NCBI RefSeq assembly: GCF_965363235.1
Contig: NC_134847.1
Location: 49,910,805-49,974,804 of the forward strand
DNA: 64,000 bases
Direction of reading: 5' to 3'
DNA from: Mytilus galloprovincialis
Taxonomy: Eukaryota; Mollusca; Bivalvia; Mytilida; Mytilidae
The notes below the pieces were generated by a model. It was not told where the DNA came from and did no database searches. It saw nothing but the letters and a program-made list of their open reading frames with translations. Numbering within the stretch: position 1 is the first letter of the stretch; the number at the start of each line of letters is the position of its first letter. The position numbers were made by a program, and so were the translations under genes. Of this stretch, positions 39,190 to 51,185 are shown piece by piece.

Positions 39190-39430
39190 GCAGCAGCATG
39201 GTGTATTGCACAATAGCAAAAATGAATATAAATTCAAATCATATAACCAATTCTAAGTTTTTTGACTACAGTTATTCTGTGTCAGAAACCTATTATGTGC
39301 CAAATATTTAATTCCAATCCAATTCAGACATGTATCAAGCGCGAATATTGTGTCCAATTTTGTCTAACTGATCAGGGTTGGACCTCTGCGGTAGTATCCA
39401 GCTGCGCTCGGCAAAGCAATTTATTATATG
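39190..39430 (+). repeat. Dispersed repeat with GACCTCTGCGGTA core
   Basis: TTTTGACTACAGTTATTCTG, GTGCCAAATATTTAATT, GTATCAAGCGCGAATATTGT, GGGTTGGACCTCTGCGGTAG and CCAGCTGCGC. It is the closest relative of 34380-34565. Confidence 0.75.
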
Positions 39431-39877
39431 TATATGAAAAGGTAACATTATAGAACAATTGAACTAAATCAAACAAATGCTATGATTTTTTTTCTTTCTT
39501 ACATGTAAAGTAAAAATGTAGGTATAATTGTGTGTGTTAAGGATCTTAGGAATTAATATAAAATAAGTGGATGATAAACCAATGGAAAATAAGGATGTCT
39601 ATAATTTTATTAACTAATCATCTTTTCATATTAAATATATATTTACCAGTGTCATTTTCATAAATAATATAAAAGATTGATGAACAATCTATTTATGATA
39701 TTTCAAATAGATTCCTTCAAGTACATTGAAATACTGACTATCATGACTATATATAATAGTACTATTGAAACTCATGGATCAGTATTTTTTATATTTTACT
39801 TTTTCGTAAGTACTGACTCTTGTAAAATATCTATTTTCAATGTTCATTATTGAATCCTACAACATTGACACAGACAG
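39431..39877. other. Gene-free AT-rich stretch
   Basis: No recognised feature. Confidence 0.4.
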
Positions 39878-40145
39878 AGAATACGATAAAGTTCACTATG
39901 ATTGTCTAAAAAAGAATTTTCTGAAAAAGAATTAGATTAATAAAAGTTCACTTTCATTGTCAGAAAAAAAAATAAGATAAAATTGACTATCATATCTGAA
40001 ATAGAATAAGATAAAGTTCACTATCATTGTCTGAAAAAGAATAAGATAGAATTCACTATCATTTTCTGAAAATGAATCAGATAAAGTTCACCATCATTGT
40101 CTGAAAAAAAAACGATAATTAAAAGTCCACTATGATGGTCTCAAA
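39878..40145. repeat. Degenerate ~37 bp minisatellite, about 7 copies
   Basis: The unit is of the form AATAAGATAAAGTTCACTAT + CATTGTCTGAAAAAG. The middle copies (about 39990-40105) are the best preserved; the outer ones carry indels. Confidence 0.8.
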
Positions 40146-40489
40146 AGTCATACACTTATTATTATGTCAAAGATATGATGCTGTATCTGCATCCATAACT
40201 GGTGTCATGTTTTGATCCTATAGAGTCCCTGGTTCAGGTCAGCTAGTCTGTTATCATTTTCAATATATACTTTCTTTTGCGTTGACAACATTTACCACCT
40301 GCTTATTACTGGATTATTCTTAACTCAATAACTGCTTGCTTTGTCTTTAGTAATTTTACTTGTGGTTGTCATGATTGTGCCCATTCCATTAGTAGTTTTG
40401 TAGACTATGTTATTGCGAGTATTTGATGTAGCTGGACAATAAGTGTGGTGCATATCATGTATATTTCATCATATATATACAAAAACTGA

Positions 40490-40625
40490 AGAAGATTGTA
40501 GTATGATTGGCAATGAGACAACTCTCCACAAGAGACCAAATGACAACCATGCACTGAATGATAGACTCTTGACTTAGGAAAATGCACATACATACATAAT
40601 CTAATCTTGATTTAATTCTGAGCTG
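40490..40625 (+). repeat. 'GATGTGGTATGA' repeat, internally deleted copy
   Basis: GAAGATTGTAGTATGATTGG, CAATGAGACAACTCTCCACA, AGAGACCAAATGACA, then directly ACTCTTGACTTAGGAAAATG and CACATACATACA. The middle ~200 bases of the reference copy are missing. Confidence 0.7.
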
Positions 40626-40978
40626 GTTCCCACTGTACATTGGATTCTGCATTTCGGTAAACTGAATTTGATTTAAAATTATTAGTTTATATGTTAAATC
40701 ATGGGCATTTTTTGTATATAATATTGCTTTTTTATTTGCATGTTTCATATTTAGTTTAACAAAATTTATCATAAAGAATTACAAATAAAATGGCGTTTTA
40801 ACGTATGTTTTTCCTTCTCGCCTTTTTGTAAAAAAATTAGCTTAAAATTTTTATTTTAAAACCACAATATGAATGTGCGTTAGTTTGATGTGGGTTTTTT
40901 TCTGATGTCAACAAAATAATGAAGACTTTTGAACCGCGCTGGCGGTGACTTTTGATTAATAATGTATGTGTTTTATCA

Positions 40979-41036
40979 GGGACTATTATACGGCTTAGTA
41001 TTAATAGTCCCATACTAACTTCAGTATAATAGTCCC
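40979..41036. repeat. 58 bp hairpin with 13-base perfect arms
   Basis: GGGACTATTATAC at 40979 and GTATAATAGTCCC at 41024. The loop contains a further TAATAGTCCC. Confidence 0.8.
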
Positions 41037-41141
41037 AGGTTTGATATGGAAATCAACATCGTTCATCTGCGAAACAAAACGAATTCTCCGGTTACAGATT
41101 ATTACAATTAATTTTTATAAGTCAAACTTTTTCTAATAGAC

Positions 41142-41286
41142 ATAGGCGGATTTGGGGGAGGGGGGCACCCATCTGTGGGAACAATTTGATTGAGTTTACA
41201 GGGAATCACTGAGTATGACTTGAGAGGGCCCTCTCTTAGGCAGTCAGTGTGCTCCCTCTAATGAAAATTTCTGGATCCGCCACTGT
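41142..41286. mobile_element. Small MITE with GGCGGATCC-type ends
   Basis: The left end reads CATAGGCGGATTTGGGGG and the reverse complement of the right end CAGTGGCGGATCCAGAAATT. The element at 45128-45291 has related ends. No clean target duplication was found. Confidence 0.6.
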
Positions 41287-43412
41287 AATCATTCCATGCA
41301 TTGTATTTCGAGAATAAGAAGCACGAATACCCTCCATTACGTTACGAAAATCTAATCTAATTATCAAATACATGTATGTACATATAACGGTACTTTTTGT
41401 CTACATAAAGATGCCGTCAATCCGTCATCTAACGGTAAATACATGGGAACTTCTTGTGTAAGGACAGGTGTTAATCCTATCGTTTTGTCCAAAGTGGTAA
41501 TTTGGGATTACCACAACAATACTTAATATTTACATTGATCCTACCTTACAAATTGTCGCACACGTGATAATCCTGTTAACATACAATAAAAATAAATTAA
41601 ATCTTCATATAAAGAAACACTATTCATTAAATCTCCCGTTACTGTATAAGAATTTTGTAACTTTTTATTTTAAGGATTTTCACCTTTTTTCTATGTATCG
41701 CATTTCTTTGTCATCTCATTACGAACATCAACTATTTAATAGAGGGACACCTGTATTGCGGTTTCTAGTTCTTCAAAAGGTAACACCTTTCCTATTTAAT
41801 TTTCTAGTCGCAAATTAGAACAGGTGAAACTGTGACATAATTTTATTTCAAGTTTGAAGAAATATAACCTGCTATAAAATTCTCCTCTTTTAGTTGACAC
41901 AGTTTTGAATTGTTTTCCTCTTTTTTTCTAAATATATTTATGAGATTTGTACAAAAGATTGAACATCTCCATCCTTTTAGATTTGTCATTTCGACAAATT
42001 AAATGTTCAGTAAGAAATAACATTGGTTTTTATTTACAAAAAAAATCCGAAATTTGCATCCATCCCAGCTCTCCAAAAAGTTTGTTGGACGATATTATAT
42101 CATTACGCTAATTTATAATAATTTGAATTATAATTGATGCTACACTTTTTAAAGCTTAATTATATCAATCTTTTTGCACCTGACAAATTAGTAAAACAAT
42201 AAATGAAATGTTGTAAACATTTGAAATTCGGTTTCAGAAAAATTTGGCCTGACTTCTTTTCTTACTAAAGCTAAATCATATTATGGAATCAGTGGACATA
42301 AGAACAAAACTATAGTTTATATACTAGTATCTTAATTAAATTTCAGCACGATAATAATTCTGTGACAATTTAGTTTAGCATGCGATTTATTTTTTATGTA
42401 TAAGATAATGTATTTATTAGTACAAAATGTATTATACATGCATGTAACAGACTGTATGTAGTACAGTATGTTAACTGTTACTCCTTATTTTGTGTTAATT
42501 TTTTGGTTAAGAAAAAAGATGCAATCTCGCGTCCTTTACATTCAGTTTATACAGTAGCATTAAAATATGTTTATTTTTTTTCTTTAAATAACATAAAATT
42601 ATTTTTATTTAGTCTTTCGGCGATATCATTTAAAGTATATTTTAACACTATAAGGTATGGGGGAAAACTGGTGTCAGGATATTTCTTATGTCATCTACTT
42701 GACCAGAATTTTTTTTTTCAAATTGAATTGGGGATCAGTACTTTTTTTTAGGAAAATACATCCCCCACCCCCAACCCCCATGAAATTAAATGGTCGTTTC
42801 CCTAAAATATGTGTTATGCACGTCGTTCATAGACATCCTTTAATGGGGCGCATTTTTGGTGCAAACGAATTTCTTCCGCGTAATTATGCGTTTGCGATGA
42901 AAATATTCTTTCGTTCCAAGATATTGTTTCATACTGTCTTTTTTTTTTTATATTCAACGGAATTGTTTCATACAGTTGGTTTTTTTATTTTATATTCAGT
43001 ATGTATCATGTTTTGAAATATTTTATTTCAAATGAATATGAATCGATTTTATATCAAGAAAGGCACCCGATGCAATCGATGAATTAACTATAATATATAG
43101 ATGACGGCTGTAAAAAAAAAATCATAAATAAATATATCTTCCAAATATATTCGAATCGTAATTCGTTTTTTATACAAGTAAAATAAATTTTCATAAAAAA
43201 ATTAACCTTACACACTTCATTAGTTGCTCGTTGCTGAACGTCCAACGTCAAATAATTCATGAATATTCAGAGCAAGAACGGGAATTTAAAGGATTGTGAA
43301 CCAACTAAATGGAAAACCAGACATTTTTTTTTGGAATACTTGAAGTATTTTTTCCCTAGTATTTTGAAATGCACGGATCATTATAATTTACGCTTTGAGA
43401 TTTATCATCATA
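41287..43412. other. Gene-free AT-rich stretch
   Basis: Open frames at 41564, 42503 and 42657 are short, rich in F, L, N and K, and look random. No repeat was recognised beyond TACATGTA words near 41368. Confidence 0.4.
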
Positions 43413-43745
43413 TAAAAAAGAAGATGTGGTATGATTGCCAATGAGATAACTGTCCACAAGAGAACAAAATGACACAGACATTAACAGCTATAGGTCACCG
43501 TACGGCCTTCAACAATGAGCAAAGCCCATACCACATAGTCAGCTATAAAAGGCCCCAATAAGACAATGTAAAACAGTTCAAACGAGAAAACTAACGGCCT
43601 TATTTATATAAAAAAATGAACGAAAAACAAATATGTAACTCATAAACATCCGACAACCACTGAATTACAGGCTCCTGACTTGGGACAGGCACATACATGT
43701 ACTTAAATAATATGGCGGGGTTGAACATGTTAGCATGAAAAAAAT
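43413..43745 (+). repeat. 'GATGTGGTATGA' repeat, forward copy
   Basis: AAGATGTGGTATGATTGCCA, GTCCACAAGAGAACAAAATG, TAGGTCACCGTACGGCCTTC, AGTCAGCTATAAAAGGCCCC, ACAGGCTCCTGACTTGGGAC and GGTTGAACATGTTAGCATGA, followed by an A-run. Confidence 0.85.
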
Positions 43746-44170
43746 CCAAAAAAAAAAAAAAAAGAACCACAAAAAGGCCATTCCTGTGACCCAAAAAGTT
43801 AAATGTTTGCGTCCTAACACGAAACTATAGGCGAAAAACAAACCAAATTCAGGAAAACAAAAAAACACTGCTTGGATAATTTTTATGGTTAAATGTCCAT
43901 CATATCCAATCAAAGACGAAACTGAACAGAGAGGTGTGAATTAGACACATTCAGTTAAATGGTCAATTGTCCACTTTGTAATGACCGCTGGTCTGAGAAA
44001 CCTAATTATGTCAAAGCCACGCCTTATTAAAATTGTACGAATTTTGTTAAAATACTTTAATGCAGGATAAATATCGCTACAAACAAGACGTAACATTTGT
44101 AAGAAGTGTACAGGCCTTTTTTAAAGTCTTATTTAGGTGATATTTGTAAAAAAAAAAATAAATAAACAAA
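43746..44170 (+). other. Upstream region of the Olig-like gene
   Basis: It contains the A-run of the preceding repeat (43741-43765) and unremarkable AT-rich sequence. No certain promoter element; the transcription start cannot be placed. Confidence 0.35.
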
Positions 44171-44893
44171 ATGAGTGATTCGGATGAAAGCAGCAATGCC
44201 TATATTGACATAATCGGAGAAGGAATAAGCAGCAAAAAAGACGACAAAAATGTTCCAGAACGGAGGAAGAAATCTAGTTATACATTGAGAGGGCTAAGTT
44301 CTGATGAAATTCAAGATCTGCGAACGAAAATTAATAGAAGGGAAAGAAAACGAATGCATGACTTGAATTCGGCCTTGGAAAGTTTACGAGAAGTGATGCC
44401 GTATGCCAAAGGACCATCAGTAAGAAAACTTTCTAAAATAGCAACACTTTCATTAGCAAGGAACTATATTCAGATGTTGAATAAATCGGTTGAAGAAATG
44501 AAACAATTATTGGATGAAATATACAGATCAAGTGCTGCCACACACAGACTTCATGGTGGCACATTGCCACCTTATGGTCACAGCTATCATCAACTGAATC
44601 GTCAGTTTACCATGATGCCTTCTGTTCCGCAAGAAACTGGCCAGATAATTTCGCCAATTAGGAATGCAGCGACATCCGGGTGTTCTGTTGCTTTTTGTCC
44701 GTGCAAAATAACGACACAAACCCAAGGATGTGGCAATAACATTTTGAAAGACTCTCGAGATCCTGCACGCGCAAATTTGTATGATGCACGAAATATGAAC
44801 TTGGATTTGCACAATTATTTTCATTACCATGGACATAATCCAACTGTTAAAAAATCAGAGAACATTTTTATGGGACCCAGAACTGGATTGTGA
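44171..44893 (+). CDS. Olig-class bHLH transcription factor
   Basis: 240 residues in one exon. The bHLH domain lies at about residues 53-108: basic region [14 protein letters not shown] (53-66), helix 1 [13 protein letters not shown], loop [12 protein letters not shown], helix 2 [20 protein letters not shown], followed by [14 protein letters not shown] in the basic region and the [24 protein letters not shown] core are typical of Olig proteins; the related bHLHe22/23 group differs in the basic region and after helix 2. Such nuclear factors bind E-box DNA as dimers and act in neural and glial cell fate. The N-terminus is short and acidic, then [16 protein letters not shown]. The C-terminus has a histidine-rich stretch and [13 protein letters not shown] and is not recognised. 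The start is the first ATG in AACAAAATGAG after A-rich leader. An intronless coding region agrees with Olig genes elsewhere. Regulation cannot be read from the flanks. Confidence 0.93.
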   Translation: MSDSDESSNAYIDIIGEGISSKKDDKNVPERRKKSSYTLRGLSSDEIQDLRTKINRRERKRMHDLNSALESLREVMPYAKGPSVRKLSKIATLSLARNYIQMLNKSVEEMKQLLDEIYRSSAATHRLHGGTLPPYGHSYHQLNRQFTMMPSVPQETGQIISPIRNAATSGCSVAFCPCKITTQTQGCGNNILKDSRDPARANLYDARNMNLDLHNYFHYHGHNPTVKKSENIFMGPRTGL

Positions 44894-45127
44894 ACTTAAT
44901 ATATTACTTGTATTTACTCTGTAAGCTACATAATTATGTATATAAATCTTAGTGAATTAAATATGCAGGACACATTTAAAAAAAGGCTTTTAATTATCAT
45001 TTATATACTAGGAATAATTGTAAAGTATGTTTATTTTCGAAAACTTGTTCTTGTTATTTTTAAACAGATGCTTTTCTTATCTCATATTAATGTTTATACG
45101 TAAAATAAATTTCTAAATTCTGGAATA
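44894..45127 (+). other. 3' flank of the Olig-like gene
   Basis: An AATAAA word in GTAAAATAAATTTC near 45100-45113 may be the poly(A) signal. Confidence 0.35.
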
Positions 45128-45291
45128 ATCAGGGGCGGATGCAGGAATTTTCGAAAGGGTGGGTGCTAACCCAGGGCAAAAGGGGGGGGTGCAGGGGGTG
45201 CAAAACATATGTCCCGATACAAATGCATTGATCGGCAAAAATAAAGGGGGGGTGCGCACCCCCGGGACCCCCCCCCCCCCGGATCCTCCAC
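45128..45291. mobile_element. Small MITE with CAGGGGCGGAT ends, C/G runs inside
   Basis: It starts CAGGGGCGGATGCAGGAATT and the reverse complement of its end reads CAGTGGAGGATCCGGGGG. It contains G8 and C12 runs (45181, 45267). hAT-like ends are suggested, but no matching 8 bp flank is present. Confidence 0.6.
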
Positions 45292-45962
45292 TGATAATAT
45301 TATTTTGCATCAGAAACTATAATAGTAATAGCGATGATAATAATATATTCATAATAAAAATGGTACCTTAAATAATGCTCTCGTAAATAGCGATTGTTTT
45401 ATATATTTCAGGTGAATACCGGATCTTGTTATAATTTTTTTTTAACAAAACACGTGTCTGAGTTAAAGGCAGGTGAAGTTGACACGGTAGTATTTCCTGG
45501 CCCATAAGGGATAATGATAGATTTTTTCACCACTTTCTAAGACTTCTAACATTGCAAAAAATTCTACATTCACAGTTGACTGAACTTGAGTACTTTCCTT
45601 TTACTATTCAGAAATGAATTTGAATGTGTATCATGACCGTTTACTTTTTTTGCTATTCTTAAAAAACCTAAGGCCACTATAGTGCCTTCAGGTTTTTTAT
45701 CATGCAGTGAATACACAATTAAAAAAAAGTCTCAAAAATTCATTTTCATCTGTTTGTAAAATTATTTCATATTTTTCTACACCTGATTTATCCCTGAGTT
45801 TGAGAAATTGTGTCCAGTTGATACTGTATTTTTTTTGTCCAATCACACTGTTTAGATACATTAACACAAAAGAGCAACCTAAATTCAGGAATGCAATTAC
45901 TACCGTGCCACCTAAACACGCTCTCGTGGTATTTTATTGTTCTGATCATAGGAAGATATCTA
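45292..45962. other. Gene-free stretch
   Basis: An 89-codon frame at 45707-45976 and its reverse-strand shadow are not gene-like. Near 45672-45698 AAGGCACTATAG.. and CCTTCAGG form no stable pair. Nothing further is recognised. Confidence 0.4.
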
Positions 45963-46092
45963 TTTCCCTTCATTAATCATTTTAAATAATTTCGACCGGA
46001 TCCTGACGCTTTTAGGGTCGTATGCGTTTTCCCTTCATTAATCATTTTAAACAATTTCGACCGCATCCTGACGCTTTTAGGGTCGTATGCGT
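45963..46092. repeat. Tandem duplication, 65 bp unit x2
   Basis: TTTCCCTTCATTAATCATTT … CCTGACGCTTTTAGGGTCG and TATGCGT occurs at 45963-46027 and 46028-46092 with two substitutions (AATAAT/AACAAT, CCGGAT/CCGCAT). Confidence 0.92.
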
Positions 46093-46821
46093 CTTTCGCG
46101 TGAATACTCTTTTTTTCTTAAACAAACGAAATGAAGAAAGACATGCGGCATGATATTGTCAATGAGATACACATGTGGATGTACTAAGTCAGAAGCCTGC
46201 TCAGTGGTTGTCTTATGTGGTATGTTTGATTTGTTTTATATATTATTATCTAGAGAATAAGGTGTGTCCGATATCTCTGAGGATCTGATGAAGGATCTTT
46301 CATTTCCGTATTCTTTGATTTATTTTAGCCGCTGTTTTTCTCTATATTTAATAGTTTGCCCATTTTCTCTATTCTTGATTTTTTAGCACCGTTATTGATC
46401 GTTATTCTCCTTTAATTTTTTTTTGTTATCCATGTTTCTGTATATAGCCCAGATATATTTCAAAATTCAAGAGTCTATCCTAAATTGCGGTAAATTATAT
46501 GACCTTCCAAATCAAACTCCGGACAGTGATCGTTTAATATCGTTTCAATTCATAACATCACTGAAGAGACGTTATTGGTCGAAACCGATCCGGATATGGA
46601 GTTCCAATTTTTTGCACATTATGTTTGCGGTATACCATGTTTTTCGCAAGTTTATTGTTTTCTGTTTGGTAATAACTTATTAATTAGGATCCATTTTTTT
46701 ACATCTGGTGATCCGTTTATTTGGCAATCGATTCATTTCAATTGTACATGCAATGCCTTTTAAAAGATGGAAATTATATTAATTCCGCCGACTCTTAACA
46801 AAATTTATAAATAGATATAAG
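46093..46821. other. Gene-free stretch
   Basis: Contains CGTGATGAAGGATC-like dispersed sequence only. The open frame 46423-46683 is not recognised. Confidence 0.35.
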
Positions 46822-47230
46822 ACGATGTGGTATGAGTGCCAATGAGACAACTCTCCATGCATCTCAATCACAATTTGTTAAAGTAAACCATTTTAGGTAA
46901 AAGTACAGTCTTCAACACGGAGCCTTGGCTCACACCGTACAGCAAGCTATAAAGGGCTCCAAAAACTATTAATGTAAAACAATACAAACGTGAAAACTAA
47001 CGGTCTAATCTATATAAAAAACGAGAAACACTTAAAAACCATATATCAACAAACGACATCTACTGAACATCAGAATCCTGACTTAGGACAGGTGCAAAAC
47101 AATTGCAGCGGGATTAAACGTTTTAATGGTACCAAACCCTCACCCTTATCTGAAACAATAGTGTAACATCACAACATAGAGAGACACACTATAAAATATC
47201 AATTGAAATGGCTTAACTCAATCAAAAGAC
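46822..47230 (+). repeat. 'GATGTGGTATGA' repeat, forward copy
   Basis: GATGTGGTATGAGTGCCAAT, GACAACTCTCCATGCATCTC, GTCTTCAACACGGAGCCTTG, CAAGCTATAAAGGGCTCC and TCCTGACTTAGGACAGGTGC, with a long 3' part to CTTAACTCAATCA. Confidence 0.8.
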
Positions 47231-47323
47231 ATATTACCAAAAGTGAACATACACTGAACAAATATATTTGGTTTATGATACAATGGAAATAAAAAATCAA
47301 TCAGGATTGATTATAAAATTGAA

Positions 47324-47480
47324 AATGGAAATGGGGAATGTGCCAAAGAGACAACAACCCATCCATAGAAAAAAACAACAGCAGAAGGTCACCAACAGGT
47401 CTTCAATGTAGCGAGAAATTCCCGCACCCGGAGGCGTCCTTCAACTGGCCCCTAAACAAATATATACTAGTTCAGTGATA
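47324..47480 (-). repeat. Dispersed repeat (CACATTCCC family), reverse copy
   Basis: GGAAATGGGGAATGTGCCAA, AGAGACAACAACCCATCC, then GGTCTTCAATGTAGCGAGAA and CCCGGAGGCGTCCTTCAACT. It is the longest copy of this family in the window. Confidence 0.7.
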
Positions 47481-48995
47481 ATGAACGCATACATAGTGAG
47501 TGAAAGTCTGAAGTAATTTATAATGAATTCCTTAAAAATGGCTTTATTGCTAATACAGTCACTTCTATTTTCTCTAATAATTTGTCCAGATCCAGATCTA
47601 CATGAAGGATAATATTTATCATTAATTTTTCTATGACACACCATCATTGAATACATATATTTCAACCCACATCACCGAAAAAGCCAAGTTTCTATTCCGG
47701 TCTAAATCTACATTGCATAATAATAAATTAAACGTTATTACATTTATTTTCCTAATGCTTGTAATTTAAAGGTGTGGTTGATTAAACTACAAAAAGGGCA
47801 AAGATGATTGGCTGTTACACTAAACGCGACCGTGTATTTTGTGATTTGTTGTTGTAAAAAATACATAATATGAATGAGAAACCCGTTGTTTTAATTATTT
47901 TTGAAGACCTCAGAGTTTTGGTCATGTTTGATTCATTCTTTCTTTAGTTTGTTTACTTTCTTCAGTTTCGTTCGTTGTACTATTCATTATTCGAAAGTCT
48001 ATCAATATGATAGAAACATGCATGGCACGGCGAGACAAATTTTAAAAACTGTTTTAAGCGAGTTATAAATCTAACTTTTTAAGGGAAATTCGACACAGTA
48101 AATTTCGGATCCATGACAAGCTACTAGCAAAATCAGCAATAATATTTGAATATCATGCATGTCTGCTTTATGGTTGGGTTGTTGTCGCTTTGACTCATTT
48201 CCCATTTCCATTCTCAATTTTATGATATAAACGTGGTTACTAGTATACCCGTGTATATTCAAGTAACCATCTATGAATCGCTTGCATTTTAAATTGTAAA
48301 TATCATCAATATTAAAGTCATTTAAAACTATTTTCAGTTGTTGCATTCTACATCGGAAATGATTGCACTTACAGTAATAATTCATCGCATTTATAGTTAA
48401 AATTAATCACATTCAGTAATCAATATTATAGATTCTGCTGCTTTAATTGATGTTTTTTTTTTTACTTTAAGCCTGTTATCATACATTAACAAGTTATATT
48501 CTAATGAAATTGTGTTAATACGTATACATTTAAATCAATTATTTTGTATTTTTAACAAGTAAACAAATGCAGTTTTTCTCATCATCATCTATTCTTCAAT
48601 AGACATACTCACATATACAACAGTGAAAATAAACTAACTGGATTCGGAATCGCACTTTACATAAACTGATATTCTGAATCCAGATTTTCCCAATACCTTA
48701 TAGTTTTGAATTCAGAGAGAAAAAAATGACTGATAACGTCGAAAAACTAAAAAAAAAAATTTGACTCAGACAAAAACTTTACCCCCCCCTTTTTTGGAGT
48801 TAAATGGTTGCTGTGTCTGTTAAATCTTTAATAGCCATTTTACTGGCGTTTACAATTTTAAACCACAACTATGTTTTGAAATTAAGACAAAACACTTGTC
48901 ATTGACTCGCATGTATTTTGTATATTAAGCGTGTATAAAATCTTGTTAAATAATATTGTTCAATATAAGTAAACAGAGACATGAATTGTACGTCA
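47481..48995. other. Gene-free stretch with one repeat fragment and a small inverted repeat
   Basis: A CACATTCCC-family fragment lies at 48160-48225 (GGGTTGTTGTCGCTTTGACT, CATTTCCCATTTCC). CTGGATTCGGAAT near 48639 and ATTCTGAATCCAG near 48671 form a small inverted repeat. No gene. Confidence 0.45.
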
Positions 48996-49119
48996 ATGAG
49001 GCAGCAACCTATCGACCTAACAAGTCTATGAGGCAGCAACCTATCGACCTAACAAGTCTATGAGGCAGCAACCTATCGACCTAACAAGTCTATGAGGCAG
49101 CAACCTATCGACCTAACAA
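48996..49119. repeat. 32 bp tandem repeat, 4 copies
   Basis: ATGAGGCAGCAACCTATCGA + CCTAACAAGTCT starts at 48996, 49028, 49060 and 49092. The copies look identical except at the outer edges, implying very recent expansion. Confidence 0.95.
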
Positions 49120-49799
49120 ACCATCTATACGGTCTTTTTCGATATACAAGTGTGTACATGTATACAACTTATGAATTCAAAAATCGCCAACAGTCATTAA
49201 TTTTGCAAGATACTATCAAAGATCTAACATTTGAGAAGTTGTAATACTAAACATTTTGGTATAGATTACAAAACTCTTAGAAATTCACACTAAGTTAGTG
49301 AATATATTCAGGGGAAATTATACCCTACTACTTTATACAAATATGTTTGATCATAGGTATATTAGCATGAAAAAGTCAAATAACAAAACTACTGAAATTC
49401 AACACGAAAAGCCCATTATCAGAAGGCAAAATTAAAAGCTCAGAAACATCAAACGAATGAAAAACGTCACATAAACAGTACTAGTACTATTACTTCAGTT
49501 AATACGCATTTCTAAAATGAATATAAGATAGAGAAGTCGAAATTACGTAATCTAATTGAGTAAAGCTAAGGTTGTTAACCGTCATGCAGTCACGATCTGA
49601 AACTTGATTTATCTATTCTGTTTATAAATCTTTATAAATCTTTTGTGATGGGCTCCTATCTTTTACTCATTAAGCATATTAGATGAGAATCGAAAAAAAG
49701 AGCATTATTAGCGTGTATTGTTTGTCATGAATTGATCAACAATATCATGTTCCATCAAGAAAATTAAATTCATTTAGCTTCAAAGTAAATTTAAATTTC
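49120..49799. other. Gene-free AT-rich stretch
   Basis: No recognised feature. Confidence 0.4.
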
Positions 49800-50215
49800 T
49801 AAAAGTTTTTCCAAAACATTTACCATGTGGACTAACATCTTTGTAATGCTATACAAAAAAATAGTCCATATTCAGGAACAATTCCTACATATGCTAATTT
49901 TGTAAAAAAAAATATGTTGTCATAGTTCAAAATTTACCATGAGTAAAACGATACGTAAAATTACAAACACACAAAATGTGGACTGAAATTTCCATCTTAT
50001 ATATTTGCAATGCTATACCAAAATTTTATAACCAGGAACGACCAGTGTTACATATGTTAGTTTTTGAAAAAAAATAATACTTTACTTGTCATGGTTCAAA
50101 ATGTGGATTAAAACAAAACAAGTTAAACGTAAAGTTACAAACACACAACATGTGGACGTTTTTGAATCACAGTTTATCACGTCTGTTAACGCGTCGGCGT
50201 CATGCTGACAAAATT
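49800..50215 (-). repeat. Tandem-core element, ~150-175 bp units, reverse orientation
   Basis: ATGTGGAC marks units at 49825, 49977 and 50152, each followed by ATCTTRTAATGCTATAC-like sequence and TTACAAACACACAA at the right end. GTTAACGCGTCGGCGTCATG near 50187 resembles the GTCGGCGTC-rich head of the other tandem-core elements. Confidence 0.55.
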
Positions 50216-50819
50216 AGCATGTCCATGTTCAGAAGGTGTCGTAGTGGCGCTATAAGTGATTTAAATACCAGCTTCAACCTTTTAAATACTGAAAACATCA
50301 ATTATTAGACTAATTTATCCATTAAGCACCGCTGTTGCATTTGAGCAATATTTTCATCTTGATAAAAACATGAAACTATCTGATGACATGTTTGTGATAT
50401 GAGAATATTTGAAAAATTACAAGTGTCAGTAGTCCATATGTCAAATATTTGACCGAAATCATAAAAAAAAGTTATGCTGAAAACGATAAAATTTTGATTT
50501 TTGTACAAATGGGTTGAAATGAAAATTTATGAGTACAGTTGCAAACTACAATGTCAACAATGTGAACAGTAATTGATTGCTAAAAAAATAGATCTACTGA
50601 TTTTCTAGTTCAATTCCTGAAATTTAAGTACTACAAATATATCACAGTATTAAACATCACTTTTGAATGTGAAATACGATTACATTGGGAAAAAATATTA
50701 AAAAAAAAGTTATCAAATATTATTCTAATCTTACTAAATGTTCTATTCCTGTATTTTTAAGCATCGTTTTATTTGAAAATATCAAGCTAAAATATTGTTA
50801 CAAGCACTGTAGATTGTTT
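50216..50819. other. Gene-free AT-rich stretch
   Basis: No recognised feature. Confidence 0.4.
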
Positions 50820-50824
50820 GTTCG

Positions 50825-51185
50825 TGGTATGGTATGGTTGGCAATGATATCTATCTACCAAAGTTCAAATGATGTGAATGCAAGCAGTCATATGCAACCA
50901 TACGGTCTTCAACAATGAGAAAAACGCATCCCGCATAGTCGGTTGTAAAAGGCCCCGGCATGAAAAATATGAAACAATTCAATGAAGAAAACTAACAGCC
51001 TAATTTTACAACAAAACAATTTACGAAAATCAAATATATAACAGACAATGATCCAACAACAACAACTGAACTTCTGTAAAAGGCTCCTGACTTTGGACAG
51101 GCACATACAGAATGTACGAGTTATATAGCACAACATAAAAAAGAACTATAAAAATCTGCTGAAAAAGTCTCAACTCATCAGATCT
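50825..51185 (+). repeat. 'GATGTGGTATGA' repeat, diverged forward copy
   Basis: GTATGGTATGGTTGGCAATG, TATGCAACCATACGGTCTTC, GCATAGTCGGTTGTAAAAGG, GAAAACTAACAGCCTAATTT, AAAGGCTCCTGACTTTGGAC and CAACTCATCAGAT. Confidence 0.75.

Noticed and set aside
44528..44843. Three minus-strand frames within the Olig-like gene
   Set aside because: They are antisense shadows of the bHLH coding region.
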